A stretch of DNA of 64,000 nt from an uncultured Collinsella sp. (lineage in GTDB: Bacteria; Actinomycetota; Coriobacteriia; Coriobacteriales; Coriobacteriaceae): the NCBI GenBank assembly GCA_900548265.1, contig URKG01000004.1, positions 1-64,000 of the forward strand, read 5' to 3'. Positions 42,655 to 49,129 of the stretch are shown in pieces (position 1 is the first letter of the stretch; each line of letters starts with the position of its first letter). A program made the position numbers and the translations under genes. The notes beneath the pieces were generated by a model. That model worked only from the letters and a program-made list of their open reading frames with translations. It had not been told where the DNA came from and searched no databases.

Positions 42655-42750
42655 TGGTTTCTCAACAATTCATCATAACTGCAGGTCAAAGCCAAAGCCT
42701 CAAGTTCAACTTGACCCTTTGGAACCTTTAAGGTTCAAGTTGAGGTCGAA
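42655..42750 (+). repeat. Repeated CAAGTTGAAC-type words and inverted repeat in the leader of the secreted protein gene
   Basis: TCAACTTGACCC and GGTTCAAGTTGA (around 42706-42745) pair in 11 of 12 positions, and a further related word AAGTTGAACT lies at about 42640. This AT-rich stretch precedes the start of the secreted coiled-coil gene. It may be an operator or leader hairpin; I cannot assign it. Confidence 0.4.
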
Positions 42751-42806
42751 AGCAGTAGTAGAATACCGTTCGAACCATAACCTACGATTGATTGCAGAGG
42801 GACTGG

Positions 42807-43940
42807 ATGCAGCATTCGAATCATCGCACCGCAGCGCTCATTGCGTCGAAGCCGGCTCGTATCATCACGAGCGCCGCGCTTGCCGTTGCGCTGACGGCCA
42901 CGCCGATGCTCTCCCCCGTTGCGGCGTATGCCGCCTCGCAGGCAACGCAGGACCAGCTTTCCGCAGCCCAGCAGAAGATCGAAGCCGCCACGAGCGCCTA
43001 CAACGACGCCCGCACCAAACTCGATGACCTGCAAAAGCAGATTGACTCCAATGAGGCAAGCATCGAGGAAATCGAGGCCAAGCTTCCCGAGCAGCAGGCC
43101 AAGGCAAGCTCCGCCATGCGCGATCTGTACAAGTATCAGAAGGGCACCAATCCCATCGTGAGCTTCCTGGTCAACGCGCAGAGCCTGGGTGAGTTCATCA
43201 CGACCTGCAAATACACCAACCAGATCACGAGCTCAAGCGTCGACGAGATCGAAGAGCTCAATAACATGCAAACCGAACTCGAGCAGAACAAGGCCGAGCT
43301 CCAGCAGGCCAAGTCACAGCTTGAGGCAGAGCAGAAAAACGCCGAGGATGCGCTGGCGCAGGCCCAGCAGCTCCGCAGCGAGGCACAGGCAAAAGCCGAG
43401 CAGGAAAATGCCGCCGAGCTTGCCAAGCTTGAGGCCGATAAGGCCGCTGCCGCCGAGAAGCTCTCGGGCGAGGGCGTAAGCGGCAGCAATTCCAGCAGCC
43501 AGGCCACCAACACCAACACCACCATCGACACCACGGTGAACAACACCAATACCGGTAGCTCCGATTACGATTCGTTCATTAATGAGTGGACGAGCCGCAT
43601 CGACAATTATCTCGCCGGCTCCCCCATGGCAGGCCAGGGCTATAACTTTGCCGTCGCCGCTTGGAATACCGGTGTCGACCCCCGTTGGTCCCCCGCCATC
43701 GCCTGCATCGAGAGCACCAAGGGCGCTTATTGCGCCAATTCTTACAACGCTTGGGGCTGGAGTGCCCGTGGCGGCGGTTGGCGCAGCTTTGGCAGCTGGA
43801 GCGAGGGCATCTCCGCTCACGTTGCCTATCTGGGCGCCAACTACGGCTCCACCCTTACCCCGGCAGCAGCCAAAAAGTACTGCCCGCCCACGTGGCAGGA
43901 CTGGTACAACAAAGTCGCCGCTCAGATGAACCGCATCTAA
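42807..43940 (+). CDS. Secreted coiled-coil protein with a C-terminal lysozyme-like domain
   Basis: 377 residues. Signal peptide (IITSAALAVALTATPMLSP, cleavage near AYA-AS). Residues about 35-220 form long coiled coils with heptads rich in Ala, Gln and Glu, interrupted by YKYQKGTNPIVSFLVNAQS, resembling the N-terminal regulatory half of PcsB/CwlO-type hydrolases. A Ser/Thr/Asn-rich linker leads to a domain (VAAWNTGVDPRWSPAIACIES, SYNAWGWSARGGGWRSFGSW) that looks like a transglycosylase/glucosaminidase fold with Glu of CIES as a candidate catalytic residue. It is probably a cell-wall hydrolase in division. ATG at 42807 has AGAGGGA upstream. Confidence 0.82.
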   Translation: MQHSNHRTAALIASKPARIITSAALAVALTATPMLSPVAAYAASQATQDQLSAAQQKIEAATSAYNDARTKLDDLQKQIDSNEASIEEIEAKLPEQQAKASSAMRDLYKYQKGTNPIVSFLVNAQSLGEFITTCKYTNQITSSSVDEIEELNNMQTELEQNKAELQQAKSQLEAEQKNAEDALAQAQQLRSEAQAKAEQENAAELAKLEADKAAAAEKLSGEGVSGSNSSSQATNTNTTIDTTVNNTNTGSSDYDSFINEWTSRIDNYLAGSPMAGQGYNFAVAAWNTGVDPRWSPAIACIESTKGAYCANSYNAWGWSARGGGWRSFGSWSEGISAHVAYLGANYGSTLTPAAAKKYCPPTWQDWYNKVAAQMNRI

Positions 43941-43950
43941 GTGCAACTGC

Positions 43951-43973
43951 AAAGGGCCCCAATGGGGCCCTTT
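43951..43973 (+). terminator. Bidirectional terminator between convergent genes
   Basis: AAAGGGCCCC/GGGGCCCTTT stem with an AAT loop, followed by TTCTTTT on the plus strand. The kinase gene converges on it and ends 6 bases away. Confidence 0.9.
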
Positions 43974-43978
43974 TTCTT

Positions 43979-45352
43979 TTAGGTAGCGGAGGTATCGACG
44001 ACGCCGGTCGCATTGGCAACCGCGACTATGACGATCATACATAGGAGCAGCACACCCAATGCCTTGAACCAGAGTTTCGCGAGTTTCTTGCCGCGATAGC
44101 TGTCGAGCAGCGCGAATCGCCGACGAAGACGACGCTTGTCGAACAGCGCAAAATGCATAAGCACCATAAGGCCATCGACAAAGAAAAAATACTCGATTAT
44201 GAGAAGCCACGTCGGGTAGCTTTGGTTTGCTCCCGTGGGGTGAAAGACGGCAAAGTGACTTCCGGCAAAGAACACAAGCAGCGAGAAGCAGACGAGCGTA
44301 TTCCAAATGCGCCCCAGAGACTCCGGAACGCGAGAGAGCAGACCGCATGCAGCGGAGGCGGCAGGCCTAGAAAGCCTTGCGGGGTTCTGGAGCCCTTGGG
44401 ACGCCAACACCGTCTCCGAGGCCGGAGTACGGACAGGCGCAGGAGGCCGCACGGGGCGACTCAGATCGTATGCCGCGCGCGTCGCCCGTCCCAACGCTTC
44501 CGCGCTCGCAAAACGTTTGGTCGGGTCAAGCGCCATCGACATGCAGATGACATCGGCAAGTGGAGTGGGAATGCCGCGCGCCTCGCATTGCTCGCGCATG
44601 TCGAGCCCTGGTTTAGGGTCGACTCCCGTCAAGCAGAAGAACAACAGGGCGCCAAGTGCGTAGACGTCGCTGCGCACACTCGTCTGCCCAAACCCATACT
44701 GCTCGGGCGGCGCATAGGGTCGCGTGCCAAACTTGACGGTGTCGGCATCGGCGCCATCGCGCCATACGCGCGCGATCCCCAGGTCGATAATCACCAGCGA
44801 TGAAAATGTCAGGCCGTCATCAGGCGTATAGTTGGCACCTGTCACGATGATATTCGACGGCTTGAGGTCACGATGGATCACCGGCGCCGACGTCTCCCCC
44901 GCCATTGCAAAACCGGCATGGAGCTCGCCCACGGCGTCGCAAAGGACAGGATACAATTCATGCGCATAATCGGGGGTGGCTCCCAGACGGTACACCAGCG
45001 CCCCGAGCGTCTCCCCTTCGATGTATTCCATAACCACGTTGAGCTCGTCGCCCACACGACGACAATCGACGATTCTGGGCAGGTGCTCAAAACGCCTGCC
45101 TGCCCGCTGAGCGGCAAACAGACGCTCGTATGCCCCGCCGATTTGAGCCGAAGCATCGATGCGTTTACGAACAAAGGGACCGAGCGAACCACCGCCGGTT
45201 CCTTCAAAGTACACGAGCTCGGTTGTTTCAACGGACGAGCGCTTAAGTACTCGCTCCACGCGATAGCTGTCGTCGCGATCGAGCGACGCCAGGTGCTCGG
45301 CAAGCGCTGCGGTCAGCTCGTCATCGGAATATGTTGGGGTCTGAGTATCCAT
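43979..45352 (-). CDS. Membrane-associated Ser/Thr protein kinase
   Basis: 457 residues. Hanks-type kinase domain (about residues 30-290): Lys of the N-lobe in FVRKRIDA, catalytic loop VIHRDLKPSNIIV, metal-binding DLG instead of DFG in LVIIDLGIARVW, and GTRPYAPPEQYGFG as activation segment. No clear glycine-rich loop is seen. The C-terminus has about three hydrophobic segments but no PASTA repeats, so it is not the usual PknB/Stk1 growth kinase. ATG at 45352 has GGAG close upstream. It lies 98 bases after a small HTH gene on the same strand, a pairing that suggests joint function. Confidence 0.85.
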   Translation of the reverse strand: MDTQTPTYSDDELTAALAEHLASLDRDDSYRVERVLKRSSVETTELVYFEGTGGGSLGPFVRKRIDASAQIGGAYERLFAAQRAGRRFEHLPRIVDCRRVGDELNVVMEYIEGETLGALVYRLGATPDYAHELYPVLCDAVGELHAGFAMAGETSAPVIHRDLKPSNIIVTGANYTPDDGLTFSSLVIIDLGIARVWRDGADADTVKFGTRPYAPPEQYGFGQTSVRSDVYALGALLFFCLTGVDPKPGLDMREQCEARGIPTPLADVICMSMALDPTKRFASAEALGRATRAAYDLSRPVRPPAPVRTPASETVLASQGLQNPARLSRPAASAACGLLSRVPESLGRIWNTLVCFSLLVFFAGSHFAVFHPTGANQSYPTWLLIIEYFFFVDGLMVLMHFALFDKRRLRRRFALLDSYRGKKLAKLWFKALGVLLLCMIVIVAVANATGVVDTSAT

Positions 45353-45450
45353 AGGCTCCATCATAGCGCAGGGCGCAGACACCTCATGGCATCCGCGCCC
45401 CGTTCGTTTGCATCGTTGTTCGGCAGCTCCGCCGGCTCAGATATCAGCCG

Positions 45451-45873
45451 CTAACTCACCGTCTCCTCGCCAAAGCGATACAGCTCCTCGTTGACCTTTT
45501 GGAGGCTGCACCCGCGATCGATGCAAAAGATGATAATCGCATCGCGGCGGTCCTTGCAGTTAAGGACGCTTACCCCGGCAGCCGTCAGCGCACGGTTGGT
45601 CTCTTTGAGCGTCAGCGCCATCGCAAAGGCAATCTGCAGCACCTTATTGCGACTCGGATGACGCGCGCCGGTAAAGATCTGATAGCCAAAGGTCTCATTG
45701 AGATCGGCCATACGAACCACGCGCGAGCGCTCCAAGCCCTTTTCCTGCAGTAGCTGCTTCAGGTAGTTCGAAAGCGACGGGGTGGCAAAGTCGTGTTCTT
45801 TGATATAGCCATCGATGTTTGGCGCGTCGAGAAGCTCATTGAGTAACTCGTCAGTCAGCTTTTTATCGGGCAT
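45451..45873 (-). CDS. Small XRE-like helix-turn-helix protein, partner of the kinase gene
   Basis: 140 residues. The middle, YLKQLLQEKGLERSRVVRMADLNETFGYQIFTGARHPSRNKVLQIAFAM in gist, looks like a Cro/CI-type HTH without perfect consensus, followed by a helical C-terminus with Cys residues (VLNCKDRRDAIIIFCIDRGC). I recognise the arrangement of such a protein upstream of a Ser/Thr kinase, but not a named family with known targets. It may be phosphorylated by, or regulate, the kinase; this is inference. Confidence 0.7.
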   Translation of the reverse strand: MPDKKLTDELLNELLDAPNIDGYIKEHDFATPSLSNYLKQLLQEKGLERSRVVRMADLNETFGYQIFTGARHPSRNKVLQIAFAMALTLKETNRALTAAGVSVLNCKDRRDAIIIFCIDRGCSLQKVNEELYRFGEETVS

Positions 45874-45905
45874 ACGACTTCACCTCCCCCAGTGCATGCA
45901 ACATG

Positions 45906-46349
45906 CTAGAAACCGCTTACGTCCGAACGCTCCCAGCTAGCAACCTGGTCGGGAGACACCGTACCCAGCGCCTCGAACTTCCAGGAGCCGCCCGCCTTCA
46001 GATGATTGGTGTTTGCAAGAGCCGTTCCAACCTGGTTGCCATCGGCATCATACAGAACATATTCAATCTGAATGTAGCTCTTTTCCTTATCCGTGTTATT
46101 GGTCAGCGTGCCCGTGATCTTATAGGTAAACTGATTGGAAGTGTCTTCAGCCTCGTCAGCAATGGTATACGGTTCTTGCGGTTCTTTTTGCTCCTCAGCC
46201 TGCCGTGTCGTCTCGGCAGGTTTTGCCGAATCGCTCGCAGACGAATCGGTTGAATTGCCACCCATAGAGCCCACGGCACCGACAATAACCAGCACCACGA
46301 TGATGCCTAGGACAATCTTGCCGATCGGCTTCTTTCCCTCTTTTGCCAT
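45906..46349 (-). CDS. FxLYD-domain membrane-anchored protein
   Basis: 147 residues with an N-terminal hydrophobic segment (IGKIVLGIIVVLVIVGAVG), a Ser/Asp/Glu-rich linker and a C-terminal domain YKITGTLTNNTDKEKSYIQI..YVLYDADGNQVGTA, which fits the FxLYD beta-sandwich family of secreted or anchored proteins. Topology: short cytoplasmic tail, one span, extracellular domain. Function is unknown. Its ribosome-binding site lies inside a 14-bp hairpin (46355-46408). Confidence 0.8.
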   Translation of the reverse strand: MAKEGKKPIGKIVLGIIVVLVIVGAVGSMGGNSTDSSASDSAKPAETTRQAEEQKEPQEPYTIADEAEDTSNQFTYKITGTLTNNTDKEKSYIQIEYVLYDADGNQVGTALANTNHLKAGGSWKFEALGTVSPDQVASWERSDVSGF

Positions 46350-46354
46350 TATTC

Positions 46355-46408
46355 ATCCTTCCTACGATCCGGCTACCGTGCCGGCACACAGCACATCGTA
46401 GGAAGGAT
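46355..46408 (-). promoter_or_regulatory. Hairpin that sequesters the ribosome-binding site of the FxLYD gene
   Basis: A perfect 14-bp inverted repeat (ATCCTTCCTACGAT 46355-46368 with ATCGTAGGAAGGAT 46395-46408) surrounds an inner CCGGC/GCCGG hairpin. On the minus strand the arm nearest the gene contains GGAAGG, the Shine-Dalgarno sequence, 8 bases before the ATG. In the folded mRNA the site would be fully paired. Confidence 0.65.
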
Positions 46409-46513
46409 TGAACTTGAATTCATTAGCTGAGAGCTAAGGCTGCGGTAAACGGCCAATGCAGTTATCCAAACGCCGAGCAAACGCACTGCGCGCGACCGTC
46501 TGCTGGCAGTGCA

Positions 46514-46837
46514 TCAACCCACCGTGACGGATTCCCCGGTAAAGGTGCTCACAAGCAACAGGATAAAGAAGGCCAGATAGCTGATGCTCAGCAGGTAGGC
46601 GATGACCAAAAAGGCAATCCATCCTACATTGGTCTTACCGTCGGCGCGGCGCTGCTCACGACTGCGATAAAGCCAAATCGTCACGCCGATAGCAGTGATA
46701 AACAGTACGAGTGCCGCCGTAGCCAGCCCAGCAAGCACAAACATCACGCCAATGCCCACAGCGATGACCGGAAGCAGCAGCAAACCGCACCCGCATCCAC
46801 CCGGACTATATACGGCAGACTGTCGGCGTCGCCTCAT
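46514..46837 (-). CDS. Small membrane protein, unknown function
   Basis: About 107 residues (117 if the GTG at 46867 is used). Basic N-terminus MRRRRQSAV, a GGCGCG stretch, then three hydrophobic segments (LLLLPVIAVGIGVMFVLAGLA, TAALVLFITAIGVTIWLY, WIAFLVIAYLLSISYLAFFI in short). The GTG overlaps the last base of the HigA-like gene's stop, so it may be translationally coupled to the toxin-antitoxin module. I do not recognise a family. Confidence 0.6.
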   Translation of the reverse strand: MRRRRQSAVYSPGGCGCGLLLLPVIAVGIGVMFVLAGLATAALVLFITAIGVTIWLYRSREQRRADGKTNVGWIAFLVIAYLLSISYLAFFILLLVSTFTGESVTVG

Positions 46838-46866
46838 CGCCGCGCCACCCCCATCATCTTTGAGCA

Positions 46867-47208
46867 CTACAGTGCGATAGCCTGCTGAACAGGAACGATC
46901 TTGTCGAGTTCCGGTTCAATCCGCCTTTTCTCGGCCTCAAGGTCAAACGCCACCTGAGCGCGCAGCCAATAACCATCCGTCAGGCCAAAATAACGGCAAA
47001 GACGGAGGTCGGTGTCGGCCGTCACGCGACGTTTTCCCAAGACAATCTGCCCGATACGCTGAGCCGGAATCCCAGTCTCTTTCGCAAGGCGATATTGAGA
47101 AATGCCCATGGGAACAAGAAACTCCTCTTTGAGAAGCTCACCAGGAGTCACCGGCGACAGCAAATCGGCCGAAGTCTCATCACTTGTGATAATCGACGAT
47201 TTCGACAT
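46867..47208 (-). CDS. higA: HigA-family antitoxin
   Basis: 113 residues starting MSKSSIITSDE. The HTH domain (PGELLKEEFLVPMGISQYRLAKETGIPAQRIGQIVLGKRRVTADTD in gist) is typical of HigA/VapI addiction-module antidotes, which bind the cognate toxin and autorepress the operon. It overlaps the toxin gene by 29 bases. The longer open frame upstream was rejected because it is read through toxin codons. Confidence 0.88.
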   Translation of the reverse strand: MSKSSIITSDETSADLLSPVTPGELLKEEFLVPMGISQYRLAKETGIPAQRIGQIVLGKRRVTADTDLRLCRYFGLTDGYWLRAQVAFDLEAEKRRIEPELDKIVPVQQAIAL

Positions 47209-47461
47209 TCCAAGCCATCTCCTGTCTCCACTCAAAACAGACCCGATAGCGCTCGTTAACACGGATGCTATATTGACCGGCACGATCGCCCTTCAAAGCT
47301 TCCAGGCGGTTGCCCGGTGGAACGCGAAGATCATCAAGCGAAGCGCAAACCTGCAGTTGGCGAATCTTCCTCAACGCAACACGCTCAAAGGGCACGAACC
47401 TCCTGACCCGCACACCCATGGCAAAGCGTTCGGTATCCTCATCTTTATACGATGCAATCAT
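47180..47461 (-). CDS. higB: HigB/RelE-family toxin
   Basis: 93 residues. ALRKIRQLQVCASLDDLRVPPGNRLEALKGDRAGQYSIRVNERYRVCFEW in gist: the RelE-superfamily HigB pattern (NRLE.L.G.R..QYSIRVN..YRICF). It would be a ribosome-dependent mRNA endonuclease. Toxin-first order is normal for higBA. The predicted -10 (TACTAT) overlaps the annotated ATG, so translation might begin from the next Met (MGVRVRRF) or transcription from the upstream TATAAT. Confidence 0.88.
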   Translation of the reverse strand: MIASYKDEDTERFAMGVRVRRFVPFERVALRKIRQLQVCASLDDLRVPPGNRLEALKGDRAGQYSIRVNERYRVCFEWRQEMAWNVEIVDYHK

Positions 47462-47463
47462 AG

Positions 47464-47520
47464 TATCGCCTTACGTTAGTAACGTCAAACGTTTCTATAG
47501 ACTTACATCTCTATTATATC
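47464..47520 (-). promoter_or_regulatory. higBA promoter with palindromic operator
   Basis: ACGTTAGTAACGT (47473-47485) is a perfect palindrome around a central base, a plausible HigA operator. On the minus strand TTGACG is followed after 17 bases by TACTAT; a second -10-like TATAAT lies near 47514-47519. Confidence 0.55.
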
Positions 47521-47563
47521 GTACGTTTGTTCGTGTTTTCTAGAACAAATTGTCCTTCGCGCC

Positions 47564-48751
47564 TTAGTCAAGCAAAAGCAATCGTTTATAGACATCGAGG
47601 CCTTTGAGTAGGATTTCCTCGTCGAAGAGCATGCTATCGGTATGCAGAGCGCTTGTGGCATAGGCGGGGCAGCCATCCGAATCACTCGGGTTGTCTTGGT
47701 CCTCTGGCACGCCCGTGCCTAGCAAGAAGAACACGCCCGGCAGATGGCGCTGATAGAACGCGAAATCCTCGGCGATTAGCAGCGGCTCGTCCACGAGCTG
47801 CAGCCCGGGCAAGGCAGGCGCGACGCTGGCAAACAACTCGGGGTCGTTGTCGACCGGCGGATAGCCCTCGGCAAAGTCGAGATCATACGTGCAGCCCGTT
47901 GCGGCACAGGCATCGTCCAGCACGCGGCGCACGCCTTCGCGCGCCCGGTCGAACATGTCGTCCGTAAACACACGCAGGCTGCCGGCAACATGGGCCTCCC
48001 CCGCCACCGCATTGCAGACGGTACCGGCCTGCAGCAGACCAAACTTGCCGATACAGGGCTCGTCGGTGCCCAGCTCGTCCATCAGTTCGCGCTCGGCAAC
48101 CAAGAACTTGGCAGCCGCCAGCGCCGCATCGTGCGACTCCTCGACCGGAACGCCATAGGTCTTAGCGATATGGATGCTCGTCCCGTGAATATGAATGTGT
48201 GTCTCACTCGAACGCGCCAGCAGCGGGCCGGAACAGCTCGCCAACGTGCCGGCGGGCAGATCGGGCCACACATGGAAGCCAAAAATGCGGTCGACCCCGT
48301 AGCATTCGAACACACCGCTCTCACATACCGTCTTGGCACCACCGGTCGTTTCCTCGGCCGGCTGGAACACAAAGAGAACGTTGCGCCTAATGACGCCCGG
48401 CTGCTCGCGAATCGTACGGTCGACATACGTCGCGGCGGCAAGTGCCATGGCCATGTGTCCATCATGTCCGCAAGCGTGCATCTTGCCGGGATGGGTCGAG
48501 GCAAAGGCCGCTCCCGTCGCCTCCGCGATGGGCAGCGCATCCATATCGGCGCGAATCGCTGTGGCATGCGCGGCACCAACGCCGGCGTCGAAGAAAGCGC
48601 AGACGCTGCTGGGGCACGGATGGGTCACCTCGCAAGCGAGCGGTGCCAACACGCCCTCGATATAGGCAATGGTTTGCGGAAGATCGAAATCGAGCTCCGG
48701 AATGCGATGGAGATCGCGGCGATAGCGACGGAGTTCTTGGAGCTCGGTCAT
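47564..48751 (-). CDS. M20D-family amidohydrolase, candidate N-acetyl-diaminopimelate deacetylase
   Basis: 395 residues. MTELQELRRYRRDLHRIPEL, the metal motif HACGHDGHMAMALAAA, FQPAEETTGGAK and the C-terminal PAYATSALHTDSMLFDEE fit M20D amidohydrolases, which include hippurate hydrolases and the N-acetyl-diaminopimelate deacetylase of Bacillus (YkuR type). It diverges from the riboswitch-controlled lysA-dapA-dapB-dapH operon, which uses the acetylated route and otherwise lacks a deacetylase here, so that role is plausible but unproven. ATG at 48751 with AAGGGA upstream. Confidence 0.8.
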   Translation of the reverse strand: MTELQELRRYRRDLHRIPELDFDLPQTIAYIEGVLAPLACEVTHPCPSSVCAFFDAGVGAAHATAIRADMDALPIAEATGAAFASTHPGKMHACGHDGHMAMALAAATYVDRTIREQPGVIRRNVLFVFQPAEETTGGAKTVCESGVFECYGVDRIFGFHVWPDLPAGTLASCSGPLLARSSETHIHIHGTSIHIAKTYGVPVEESHDAALAAAKFLVAERELMDELGTDEPCIGKFGLLQAGTVCNAVAGEAHVAGSLRVFTDDMFDRAREGVRRVLDDACAATGCTYDLDFAEGYPPVDNDPELFASVAPALPGLQLVDEPLLIAEDFAFYQRHLPGVFFLLGTGVPEDQDNPSDSDGCPAYATSALHTDSMLFDEEILLKGLDVYKRLLLLD

Positions 48752-48899
48752 AGAGAATCCCTTCGTAAGGCACATCTGTTGCAACTTATTGTGATACAGG
48801 ATTGTGGCACACATGTTTCCAGCATATTGCTGCATTTTTTAAACGTTATATACAAATACTCTTGTTTGGTAAAGTGCAACGTGATAGGGTCTTTACCAC

Positions 48900-49062
48900 T
48901 TGATAGAGGCGCGGGCACGAAGAACCGCGGGCGAGCCGGCAGGCTTTGACCCCGTGGGGAGGCGAAACCCGCCGAACTGGGTTTTTCGGGCACGAACAAC
49001 CTGGTGGGTCTGCGGGAAACACCCGCAGGACTGTCTGCAGCAATGCGGGAGCGCTATCCGGA
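48900..49062 (+). promoter_or_regulatory. Lysine riboswitch (L-box) upstream of the lysA-dapA operon
   Basis: Conserved L-box elements appear in order: GATAGAGGCGCGG (48902-), CCCGTGGGGAGGCGAAACC, GCCGAACTGGG, GGACTGTC (49028-49035) and GGAGCGCTATC (to 49058). GATAG (48902-48906) pairs with CTATC (49054-49058) as P1. The downstream GTCTGGATAGCG (49105-49116) can pair with CGCTATCCGGAC (49052-49063) in 11 Watson-Crick pairs and one G-U, which would compete with P1 just before the lysA ribosome-binding region. No T-run terminator is seen, so control may be translational. Confidence 0.88.
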
Positions 49063-49129
49063 CATTGGGTCCACGCTATGCGGATTCGATGCGCAGATGG
49101 CGCCGTCTGGATAGCGAGGTTTACGGGAC

